This document shows, one piece after another, positions 34,646-41,960 of a stretch of 43,958 bases of DNA (the first letter of the stretch is position 1; each line of letters starts with the position of its first letter). The translations under genes were made by a program, and so were the position numbers. The stretch is from the NCBI GenBank assembly GCA_020439925.1, contig JAGRPC010000020.1:1-43958 (forward strand), in the 5' to 3' direction. Source of the DNA: Verrucomicrobiia bacterium (GTDB lineage Bacteria > Verrucomicrobiota > Verrucomicrobiia > Verrucomicrobiales > DEV007). The notes beneath the pieces were generated by a model. The model made no database searches, was not told where the DNA came from, and was given only the letters and a program-made list of their open reading frames with translations.

Positions 34646-35758
34646 ATGTCGACCCCCGCCTATTTTGTCGTCTCCCGCGAACAGCACGAGTCCCTGGTTG
34701 CCGCCGCCTACGAGCATCGTGGCTATCTAGCCGATGAAGCCGCCGCTGCCGCGCGCATGTGCAGCGAAGCTTCCTGGCATGGGATCCGCACCCACAATGC
34801 CCTCAAGGCCCTGCACCTCGACGAGCTCTTCGGCTCCGGAAGCGGAGGTTGCGTGCCGGGGGCCCAGGTGGAAGTGCGCGAGACCCGATTCTCCGCCGTG
34901 CAGAGCTGGAATGCCAACCGGAAGCTCGGACAAGCGGTCGCCTGCGAGGCGGTCGAGACCTGCATCCGTCTTGCCGACCAATATGGGAGCGGCACCGTCG
35001 CCATCGATAACGCTTTCCACTATCTCTGGGGAGGCGGTTATGTGATGGATGCGGCCAAGCGCGGCTACATCGCCTACACCAACTGCACCTCCACCCTCGC
35101 CGAGGTCGTGCCTTTTGGCGGAAAGTTTCCCACCCTCGGGACGAACCCGCACAGCTGGGGATTCCCCACCGTCGACGCGCTGGGATACCCGGTCGTGATC
35201 GACTGGGCAACCTCCGAGATCGCCATGGGCAAGGTCGAGCAATACAAGCGGGAGAACCGGAAACTCGAGTCCCCTTTCGGCATCGACAAGGACGGCAACC
35301 CCACCGACGATCCCTTCGCCGTGGTCGCGATCCTTCCTTTCGGACGTCACAAGGGCTACGGACTCGGACTCCTCAACGAACTCTACGGAGCGGCCATCGG
35401 CGGCTCCCTCCCCACCCTGCGGGGCCGCGCTGCCAAGGCCGAAGGAACGGGTGAAAAAACAACGTGCGCCTTCTATTTCCAGGTGGTTCATCCCGAGGCC
35501 ATCTCTGGTGGCGACTTCTCCAATGGTCGCGATCAGGCCGGGAACATCGCCGCCGTTCTGAAGGACATCTTCTCCCACGGCAACGAGGGCTGCATGCTCC
35601 CCGGAACGATCGAGGCCAACAGCGCGAAGATGAGTGAAAAGGCGGGTGGCCTCCTCTTCACCGAGGCCGAAGTGAAAGGATTCATCCACCTCGCCGAAGA
35701 ATGCAGCCTCGACGCTTCCGCCTGGGATCCCACCCAACTCCCGGTCTTCGCCGGTTGA
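34646..35758 (+). CDS. Ldh-family (malate/L-lactate dehydrogenase type) oxidoreductase
   Basis: The 370-residue protein belongs to the Ldh_2 family, NAD(P)H-dependent 2-oxoacid or imino-acid reductases. The HGIRTHNA block (H45, H50) near the N-terminus corresponds to the conserved HG-x-x-SHG site, here with Thr for Ser. Other family segments are GSGTVAIDNAFHYLWGGGY, YTNCTSTLAEVVPFGG, LGTNP, and DWATSEIAMGKVEQYKR. A later GRHKGYGLGLLNELYG is also typical. No signal peptide is present. The nearby sugar-acid genes (36893-39844) suggest a 2-keto acid substrate, but they are separated by two genes on the other strand. Its gene is followed by a strong terminator. Confidence 0.92.
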   Translation: MSTPAYFVVSREQHESLVAAAYEHRGYLADEAAAAARMCSEASWHGIRTHNALKALHLDELFGSGSGGCVPGAQVEVRETRFSAVQSWNANRKLGQAVACEAVETCIRLADQYGSGTVAIDNAFHYLWGGGYVMDAAKRGYIAYTNCTSTLAEVVPFGGKFPTLGTNPHSWGFPTVDALGYPVVIDWATSEIAMGKVEQYKRENRKLESPFGIDKDGNPTDDPFAVVAILPFGRHKGYGLGLLNELYGAAIGGSLPTLRGRAAKAEGTGEKTTCAFYFQVVHPEAISGGDFSNGRDQAGNIAAVLKDIFSHGNEGCMLPGTIEANSAKMSEKAGGLLFTEAEVKGFIHLAEECSLDASAWDPTQLPVFAG

Positions 35759-35780
35759 TGAGAAGGTTTCCCTGAGACGC

Positions 35781-35816
35781 AAAAAGCCGGACTGCCCTCG
35801 GGCAATCCGGCTTTTT
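35781..35816. terminator. Strong bidirectional intrinsic terminator
   Basis: AAAAAGCCGGA at 35781-35791 is perfectly complementary to TCCGGCTTTTT at 35806-35816, and an inner TGCCC/GGGCA stem extends it. Both strands end in T runs. It lies between the Ldh-type gene (plus, stop 35758) and the glycine-zipper gene (minus, stop 35841), so it serves both converging units. Confidence 0.92.
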
Positions 35817-35840
35817 CAAATTCCGCAACCGGCGTCGGGA

Positions 35841-36086
35841 TCAGTAACCGGGACCGTAGTACTGCTGCTGCTTCTTCTCGTTGGAGGATCCGATCGCGGC
35901 GCCTCCGAGGCCACCGACCGCACCCCCGATGAGGGCTCCGGTTCCACGGTTGCCGTCTCCGGCGACCAAGGCACCGACACCGGCACCGATGGCGGCACCG
36001 CCAGCGGCGCCCTTTTGAGTGGGGGTGCATCCGACGAAAGCGACGGAGGCGGCGAAAAGGATGGTGATGAGGATGTGCGATTTCAT
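35841..36086 (-). CDS. Small glycine-zipper lipoprotein
   Basis: The 81-residue protein has a signal peptide with lipobox VAFVGC (Cys20), so it is a probable lipoprotein. The mature part is dominated by glycine-zipper repeats (GGAAIGAGVGALVAG, GALIGGAVGGLGGAAIG), which pack into membranes, and it ends in a charged, Gln/Tyr-rich tail. Such proteins resemble the OmpA-like or YMGG glycine-zipper families of the outer membrane. Its ATG overlaps the stop of the NlpC/P60 gene in an ATGA junction, so translation is coupled and the two may cooperate in the cell envelope. Confidence 0.88.
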   Translation of the reverse strand: MKSHILITILFAASVAFVGCTPTQKGAAGGAAIGAGVGALVAGDGNRGTGALIGGAVGGLGGAAIGSSNEKKQQQYYGPGY

Positions 36087-36802
36087 GGCCGGGAAGCTTC
36101 GCTTTTCTTAAATAGTTTTTCAAGCAGCGATTTCAGCGCATTCGCTTCGACGGGCGGAGATTCCTCTTCCGCAGGTCTCAGACCTGGAATTCGTCCGTAT
36201 CCGACAAACTTCGACTCCGAACCGGAATTCGGAACTTCCCAGTCGAACACGCTCACTCCGTGGATGGTCTGACCGCGATAGCGTCTACCGCTGCTCGATC
36301 CGAAGAGGACCCCCGCCCCATCTTCCTTGAGAGTCCCGAGGAAGATCATGACATGGGAAATTGCCGGATCGCGATCCTTGGTGGTGTAGGTTCCCTTCCA
36401 GAAAAGCAGATCTCCCGGTTTCAGCGATGAGAAGACCGGATCCTCCGTCGTGGCCACAGCCGATGTCTCGACAAATTCCCCGTTGGCACGGACCCACTGG
36501 TAGAAGTCCCAGGAAGAACGCGGCAGTTTTTCGTAACCGAATTTCGCGAGCGCACACTGCACTGTGCCCGAGCAATCCATTCCCCAGTTGTCGGGCGAGT
36601 TGGAACCAAACTGATAGCCGAGCCGGCGGGTCGTGAGGCCCAGAGAAATCTCGATGAGTTTTCTCACTGAAGCGGCCTCCGTTTCATATTCGACGAGGTC
36701 TTCCGGGAGAATGGTGGCGACGGAAACCTTTTCCGACCTCGCAGGCAAGGAAGTGAAGAGGGTCAGACCCAAGACCAGAAAGGGTTGAAAAACGGATTTC
36801 AC
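36083..36802 (-). CDS. Secreted NlpC/P60 (C40) peptidase-like protein
   Basis: The 239-residue protein has a GTG start at 36802 and a signal peptide ending LPARS. A NlpC/P60-type cysteine peptidase domain follows at about 45-200: the catalytic Cys is C77 in MDCSGTVQ, and the catalytic His is H150 in SHVMIFLG, with GDLLFW between them. Enzymes of this family cut peptidoglycan stem peptides. The tail (residues 205-239) is charged. It overlaps the glycine-zipper lipoprotein gene, and the pair is divergent from the FAH-family gene. Cell wall remodelling is the likely role. Confidence 0.9.
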   Translation of the reverse strand: MKSVFQPFLVLGLTLFTSLPARSEKVSVATILPEDLVEYETEAASVRKLIEISLGLTTRRLGYQFGSNSPDNWGMDCSGTVQCALAKFGYEKLPRSSWDFYQWVRANGEFVETSAVATTEDPVFSSLKPGDLLFWKGTYTTKDRDPAISHVMIFLGTLKEDGAGVLFGSSSGRRYRGQTIHGVSVFDWEVPNSGSESKFVGYGRIPGLRPAEEESPPVEANALKSLLEKLFKKSEASRP

Positions 36803-36892
36803 ACCCGGGACGCTAGCCTGTCGTCTTTACCCCCGCAAGAGTTTGAGAGTGCAGGCTGGCGCAGGGGACGATTTCCGCTATCATCACGAGCC

Positions 36893-37744
36893 ATGTCCTT
36901 TCGACTTTTCAAAACCGCCGCCGCCGTTTTCATCGAAAACTCCGAAGCCCCCGGTCTTTTCCGTCATGCCGGACCGGAGTTTTCCTTCGACGCCCTTTTC
37001 ACCTCCCCGGACCCTGCGGCCCACGTCTCCGCCGCCTACGACAGCGGTGCCCATGATGTCTCCTTCAATCCCGAAATCCCTTTCCAGGCTCCCATCGGGG
37101 ACCAGGAAGTCTGGGCGTCCGGGGTGACCTACTTCCGCAGCCGCACCGCCCGGATGGAGGAGGCGGAAAGCGCGGGCGGCGATATCTTCTACGACAAGGT
37201 TTACGAGGCGCCGCGGCCCGAGCTCTTCTTCAAGGCGACGTCCGCCCGCGTCCGTGGTCACCTCGACCATGTCGGCATCCGCAGCGACTCCACCTGGGAT
37301 GTACCAGAACCGGAGTTCACTCTCGCCATCAATCACGAGGGCAAGATCTTCGGGCACACCATCGGGAACGATATGAGTTCACGATCCATCGAGGGGGAAA
37401 ATCCTCTTTATCTCCCTCAGGCCAAGAACTATACAGGATCCTGCTCACTTGGTCCATGTCTCGTCGTCGCTTCGTCTCCGGCTCCGGAAACGAAGATCTC
37501 CATCTCGATCACTCGCAGTGAATTGGAAGTGTTTTCCGGCGACACCGCCCTCTCTCAAATCAAACGGAGCTTCGAGGAACTCGCCGGCTGGCTCTTCAAG
37601 TGCAACCGATTCCCCAAGGGCGCCTATCTCATGACCGGAACCGGGATTGTCCCCGACAGCGATTTCACCCTGCAGGTCGACGACGTGGTCGCCATCACGA
37701 TCGAGGGCATCGGGACACTGAGAAACTGCGTGGAGAGCGTTTAG
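36893..37744 (+). CDS. FAH-family 2-keto-3-deoxy-pentonate dehydratase (XylX/KdaD-like)
   Basis: The 283-residue protein belongs to the fumarylacetoacetate hydrolase family. The metal ligands are E139, E141 (VPEPEFTL) and D160 ([20 protein letters not shown]). The motif [20 protein letters not shown] is characteristic of 2-keto-3-deoxy-D-arabinonate/xylonate dehydratases, which convert that compound to 2-oxoglutarate semialdehyde in the Weimberg-type pathway. No signal peptide is present. The next gene on the same strand encodes a D-xylonate dehydratase-like enzyme whose product would be the substrate. A hydrolase acting on another sugar-derived diketone is the alternative. The gap to the dehydratase (177 bp) holds unusual repeats. 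Confidence 0.88.
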   Translation: MSFRLFKTAAAVFIENSEAPGLFRHAGPEFSFDALFTSPDPAAHVSAAYDSGAHDVSFNPEIPFQAPIGDQEVWASGVTYFRSRTARMEEAESAGGDIFYDKVYEAPRPELFFKATSARVRGHLDHVGIRSDSTWDVPEPEFTLAINHEGKIFGHTIGNDMSSRSIEGENPLYLPQAKNYTGSCSLGPCLVVASSPAPETKISISITRSELEVFSGDTALSQIKRSFEELAGWLFKCNRFPKGAYLMTGTGIVPDSDFTLQVDDVVAITIEGIGTLRNCVESV

Positions 37745-37746
37745 TT

Positions 37747-37766
37747 GTTAGCTTTTAGCGGTTAGC
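37747..37766. repeat. Short GTTAGC-like simple repeat
   Basis: Directly after the FAH-family stop three hexamers occur at a seven-base spacing: GTTAGC at 37747, TTTAGC at 37754 and GTTAGC at 37761. The stretch is a short, degenerate tandem repeat in intergenic DNA without coding potential. Confidence 0.6.
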
Positions 37767-37820
37767 CAGAAAACCCCGCGGTGCCCCCGTTCCCGCTTTA
37801 ATCGAACTTCTTAATCCTAA

Positions 37821-37909
37821 TCTTACTCATACTCCTACCTCCTACTCAAAATCCGAATGTCCCCTCACCGCTCGCCGAGTATGAGCAAGAGGTAGGAGTA
37901 TGAGTAAGA
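37821..37909. repeat. Perfect 21-bp inverted repeat before the dehydratase gene
   Basis: The 21 bases at 37821-37841 are the exact reverse complement of 37889-37909, with 47 bases between. The right arm also belongs to an imperfect direct repeat (37877-37892 and 37896-37911, 15 of 16 matches, 19 bases apart). The arms consist of purine/pyrimidine tracts built on GAGTA and GTAGGAG. The right arm touches the AGAGGGG sequence that is the probable ribosome binding site of the dehydratase (ATG at 37922), so an RNA stem could hide it. Confidence 0.85.
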
Positions 37910-37921
37910 GGGGTTGATCCC

Positions 37922-39844
37922 ATGAATCCCCTTCTCGACTCCGGCGACGATTCCATCTACACCCTGCGCACCAAGGCTCCCGGGCCCAACGGAGTGCTTC
38001 CTTTCACCAAGGAACAGCTGGCGACCCATCCCAGCGGCCACCTCTTCGGCTGGACCCAGAACGTGGGCATGGGCTGGCCCTCGGACAAGGTCGCGGGCGG
38101 CGATTACCTGATCCTCAGCACCCAGGGTGGAATCCGCCAGCCCGATGGCACGCCGATCGCCCTCGGTTATCACACCGGTCACTTCGAGGTCGGCCTGCTC
38201 ATGGAGGAAGTCGCAAAAACGATCACCTCGCTCGGAGGTGTACCTTTTGCCGGCTTCGTCAGCGATCCCTGTGATGGACGCACCCAGGGAACCGACGGGA
38301 TGATGGATTCGCTTCCCTATCGGAATGACGCGTCGACCGTTTTCCGTCGGCTCATCCGCTCCCACCCGACCCGCAAGGGCGTCGTCGGCGTGGCCACCTG
38401 CGACAAGGGTCTCCCCGCGATGATGATGGCTCTCGCGGCGATGCACGATCTGCCCACGGTGCTCGTGCCGGGCGGGGTCACCCTGCTGAGTGAAGACACG
38501 GATGAAGACCTCGGGCGCATCCAGACGATCGGAGCCCGCTACGCCCAGGGCACCCTCAGCTACGCCGACGCCGCCGAGGCGGGCTGCCGGGCGTGCGCCT
38601 CGCCCGGAGGCGGATGCCAGTTCCTCGGGACCGCAGCGACGAGCCAGGTGATCGCGGAAGCCCTGGGTCTGACTTTGCCCCATTCCGCGCTCGCGCCCTC
38701 GGGTGCCGACATCTGGCGCGACATGGCCCGCCGTTCCGGAGCCGCCGTCGTCACGCTCGAGAAGCGTGGCATCACGACGAAGGACATCCTCACCGAGGCG
38801 GCCTTTGAGAATGCGCTCGCCGTTCACGCCGCCTTCGGTGGATCGACGAATCTAATCATGCACCTGCCCGCCATCGCCCATCAGGCGGGCGTGCGACGTC
38901 CCTCCGTGGACGACTGGCGGCGGGTCAATGCCAAGGTCCCCCGTCTCGTCGACGCCCTTCCGAACGGGCCAAAACATTACGCCACCGTGCAGGTGTTCCT
39001 CGCCGGAGGGGTGCCCGAAGTGATGCTGCACCTGCGCGAGGCGGGATTGCTGCAGCTCGACGCTCTGACCGTCTCGGGCAAGCCGCTCGGCGAAATTCTC
39101 GACTGGTGGGAAGGGTCGGAACGACGCCAGCGCCTTCGCGAGAAACTCACGCAACTCGACGGAATCGATCCCGACCACGTCATCATGTCGCCTTCCGTCG
39201 CGGCCTCGCGTGGACTCACCTCGACAGTGACCTTTCCCGGCGGCAACCTGACCCCGGAAGGTTCCGTCATCAAATCGACCGCAATCGATCCGAGCCTCGT
39301 CGACGAGAACGGCATCTACCTGCACGAGGGGCCGGCCCGCGTCTTTGCCTCCGAGCCTTCCGCCATCGCCGCAGTCAAATCGACCGGACCCGACCGAATC
39401 AAGGAAGGCGACGTCATCGTCCTGATCGGACTCGGTCCCATCGGTTGCGGCATGCCAGAGACCGCCCAGCTCACCATCGCCCTGAAACACCTCCCCTGGG
39501 GCAAATATGTCGCCCTTGTCACCGATGGCCGCTTCTCCGGAGTCTCCACCGGCGCCTGTGTCGGACACATCTCCCCCGAGGCCTGGGCCGGGGGACCCAT
39601 CGGCAAGGTTCGCGACGGTGACCCTGTCCGCATCCGCATCGACTGCCGGAATCTGACAGGCTCTGTCGATTTTGTGGGAGACGAAGCGGAGTTCCACTCA
39701 CGGCCAGTGAGCGAAAAACTGCATCGCCTTCCCAACGTGCCCGACGACACGCGACTCTGGGCCGCTCTTCAGAATGTCAGCGGTGGCACCTGGGGCGGGT
39801 GCGTTTACGACGTGGAGGCCATCATCGCCAAACTCAACTCCTGA
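37922..39844 (+). CDS. yjhG: IlvD/Edd-family dehydratase of the YjhG/YagF (D-xylonate dehydratase) type
   Basis: The 640-residue protein matches the long YjhG/YagF branch of the IlvD/Edd dehydratases (about 650 residues), not the shorter IlvD or Edd. It begins with [15 protein letters not shown] and [16 protein letters not shown], shared with E. coli YjhG. Three iron-sulfur-type Cys residues are C117 ([11 protein letters not shown]), C160 ([10 protein letters not shown]) and C232 ([10 protein letters not shown]). Later motifs are [29 protein letters not shown] and [16 protein letters not shown], all close to YjhG. It should remove water from D-xylonate (or a similar aldonate) to give 2-keto-3-deoxy-D-xylonate, the presumed substrate of the FAH-family enzyme upstream. 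AGAGGGG lies about ten bases before the ATG. Confidence 0.93.
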   Translation: MNPLLDSGDDSIYTLRTKAPGPNGVLPFTKEQLATHPSGHLFGWTQNVGMGWPSDKVAGGDYLILSTQGGIRQPDGTPIALGYHTGHFEVGLLMEEVAKTITSLGGVPFAGFVSDPCDGRTQGTDGMMDSLPYRNDASTVFRRLIRSHPTRKGVVGVATCDKGLPAMMMALAAMHDLPTVLVPGGVTLLSEDTDEDLGRIQTIGARYAQGTLSYADAAEAGCRACASPGGGCQFLGTAATSQVIAEALGLTLPHSALAPSGADIWRDMARRSGAAVVTLEKRGITTKDILTEAAFENALAVHAAFGGSTNLIMHLPAIAHQAGVRRPSVDDWRRVNAKVPRLVDALPNGPKHYATVQVFLAGGVPEVMLHLREAGLLQLDALTVSGKPLGEILDWWEGSERRQRLREKLTQLDGIDPDHVIMSPSVAASRGLTSTVTFPGGNLTPEGSVIKSTAIDPSLVDENGIYLHEGPARVFASEPSAIAAVKSTGPDRIKEGDVIVLIGLGPIGCGMPETAQLTIALKHLPWGKYVALVTDGRFSGVSTGACVGHISPEAWAGGPIGKVRDGDPVRIRIDCRNLTGSVDFVGDEAEFHSRPVSEKLHRLPNVPDDTRLWAALQNVSGGTWGGCVYDVEAIIAKLNS

Positions 39845-39863
39845 TTCACCCTCATTGATTACC

Positions 39864-40283
39864 ATGAAAATTCCTGGTCTCCGCGCCGCCGACGAGAAAG
39901 TCGGTGGCCTCGTTCATTTTGGCCGCATGCTCGACAAGATCCGACTCGCCCGGGCAGGAACGCTGCCGGAGGGCTACTTCCTCGGCGAAGGCGACTTTTC
40001 CTGGTGGGATGCCAGGCTCTGCCGCTTCCTCGGAGTTCCCTACGCCGGGCTCCGCGAACGGGTCGAATCCGGAGCGAGCGACGAGCAGGTACTTGCCTGG
40101 TGCCGGGAAAATGGTTCCAACCCGGGCGAGGAGGAGACCCACATCTGGAACACTTTCATTCTCAAGAGAGGCTGGCGCGACGAAGCGAGCCCGGGGCTGG
40201 AGGAGGAAAAGGTCGATTGCGGGTTTGGCGACCGCGACGATATCCAGACTTTTCTCGATCTGCAGAAGGCCCAGGAAAGCTGA
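39864..40283 (+). CDS. DUF5069 protein
   Basis: The 139-residue protein shows the DUF5069 pattern: GRMLDKIRLARAGTLPEGYF near the N-terminus, RLCRFLGVPYAGLRERVESG with DEQVLAWCRENG in the middle, then IWNTFILKRGWRDEAS and DIQTFLDLQ near the end. It is soluble, without signal or membrane segments. The family is small, uncharacterised and mainly found in Verrucomicrobiota and Planctomycetota, which supports the assignment of the organism. It begins 19 bp after the dehydratase stop and may share its transcript, though no functional link is known. The gene ends convergent with the efflux channel gene. Confidence 0.88.
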   Translation: MKIPGLRAADEKVGGLVHFGRMLDKIRLARAGTLPEGYFLGEGDFSWWDARLCRFLGVPYAGLRERVESGASDEQVLAWCRENGSNPGEEETHIWNTFILKRGWRDEASPGLEEEKVDCGFGDRDDIQTFLDLQKAQES

Positions 40284-40349
40284 CTCGTCTGCCGGCGGAC
40301 GCGGTGCCCCTCAATAAAACCGGGTTCTTCCCAAGGAACGAGCGGCCTT

Positions 40350-41942
40350 TCACGGTTTCCCGCGGTCCGCGGATTTCTGGAAGAGACGCTTCAGCAAAGG
40401 AGTTTCGGTCTTTTCCGGATTCGACTTTGCGACGGGATCGGCGGACGCCTCCGGCATGGGCAGAGCTCGACTTTGATCCCAGCCTCCACCAAGCGCCTTC
40501 ACCAGCGCGACGGAGGCAACAAGGCGCTGTCCCGCCACCCTTTCATAGGCGAGTTGGGTCGTGAGAGCCGTGCGATTCGCGGTGATGACATCGAGATAGG
40601 GTGCGGTCCCCAACTCATACTGGGTGCGGGCCAGCCTCGAAGCCCTGACCGCGCTGTCCCTCGCCCGCCCGAGGGACTTGGCCTCCGTTCCGAGGTGACG
40701 CAGATTCGAAAGACTCGTCTCGACATCGCCGACCGCCACAAGAAAGGCCTGCCGGTAAGCGGCGAGCGCCTCGTCGTGGGCGGCATGGGAACGCGAGAGA
40801 TTGAAGCGGTCCTTTCCACCCGAAAACACCGGAATCCGCACTCGCGGCCCGAAGGTCCACATGAGGGAATTGACGTCGAGGAGCGGCCCGATGTCGCCGC
40901 TCTGGAATCCTCCGTTCCCCATGAGGGACACACTGGGGAAAAACTCGGCCTCGGCCATCCCGATCCGGGCGGTGGCGGCGGCGAGTTGCTGCTCGGCGGC
41001 GGCAATGTCAGTGCGTCGCTCGAGCAGGTCGCTGGGGAATCCCGCCGGAATCTCCGGCGGACCGGGCAAAAGGTTTCCGGCCGCCGCGAGGGCGAAGGAG
41101 GAGGCATTCGCCCCCACGAGCAGCGCCAGCACGTTCTCGAGCTGATCACGCTGCGACTGCAGCACGGAAATCTCCGCCTCGGCGGTAGCCACCTCGGTCT
41201 CGGCCTGGGCCTGCTCGAGGTCGTTGGCGGCGCCCGCCGTGACGCGGGCGCGGGCGATCTTCAAGGCTTCCCCCCGCCAACCCACCGCTTCGCGCACGAT
41301 GGCGGTCTCGACATCGAGGGCACGGATCTGAAAATAGGTCGCGGCGACCTCCGCCTGGATTCCAAGGAGCACATTGTGAACCTGATCGGCCGCTGCAAGC
41401 GTGCTCGCTTCATCGGACTCCACCTTGCGCCGCAATTTCCCCCAGAGATCGATCTCCCATCCGAAATCGACGAGGGCATTGTAAGCGGGACCGTCATACC
41501 TGAGGCCCTCTAGGGGGAAGGCCGAGGGCATGTTCTCGGAAGTGCGCTGCCGCTCCGCGGAAGCCGGAAGCGCAAGCCGCGGAAGGAGATCGGACTTCGA
41601 CATGTGCGCGGATGTACGTGCCTGGTCGAACCGGGCGATCGCCCCTTTCAGTTCCTGGTTGTTGGCCGTTGCGCGTCTCAGGAGCTCATCGAGCGTGGAG
41701 TCGCTATAGACCCTCCACCATTCCCCCTTCGTCAGATGAGCGGAAGGAGACGGAGCCCGCCAGGCCACGTTCTTGAACCGCTCCGGCACACTCGTGGCGG
41801 GACGCTCGTAATCCGGCCCCAGGGGTTTGAACTGAGCCAACGCGGGACCCGACGAAAGGAGGACGACCAATCCGGCAATCGCTGCAATCGCGGTCTCCCC
41901 CCGACTGGAGATGACTTGCCGGTGTATTCTAAACGGGTTCAT
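40350..41942 (-). CDS. RND efflux system outer membrane channel (NodT/TolC family)
   Basis: The 530-residue protein has a signal peptide ending ALA and then the NodT-type start LGPDYERPATSVPERF. Two TolC-like outer membrane efflux repeats follow, with long helical segments (for example EAVGWRGEALKIARARVTAG and SRLARTQYELGTAPYLDVITANRT) that form the periplasmic tunnel. Close relatives usually have a lipobox Cys right before VGPDY; here the residue region is AQFKPLGPDY without Cys, so it is probably not lipidated. It is encoded 18 bp after the RND pump, completing two of the three parts of a drug or solvent efflux pump. The C-terminal tail (about 490-530) is a charged extension. Confidence 0.93.
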   Translation of the reverse strand: MNPFRIHRQVISSRGETAIAAIAGLVVLLSSGPALAQFKPLGPDYERPATSVPERFKNVAWRAPSPSAHLTKGEWWRVYSDSTLDELLRRATANNQELKGAIARFDQARTSAHMSKSDLLPRLALPASAERQRTSENMPSAFPLEGLRYDGPAYNALVDFGWEIDLWGKLRRKVESDEASTLAAADQVHNVLLGIQAEVAATYFQIRALDVETAIVREAVGWRGEALKIARARVTAGAANDLEQAQAETEVATAEAEISVLQSQRDQLENVLALLVGANASSFALAAAGNLLPGPPEIPAGFPSDLLERRTDIAAAEQQLAAATARIGMAEAEFFPSVSLMGNGGFQSGDIGPLLDVNSLMWTFGPRVRIPVFSGGKDRFNLSRSHAAHDEALAAYRQAFLVAVGDVETSLSNLRHLGTEAKSLGRARDSAVRASRLARTQYELGTAPYLDVITANRTALTTQLAYERVAGQRLVASVALVKALGGGWDQSRALPMPEASADPVAKSNPEKTETPLLKRLFQKSADRGKP

Positions 41943-41960
41943 ACGGGAAATCGAACAGGG

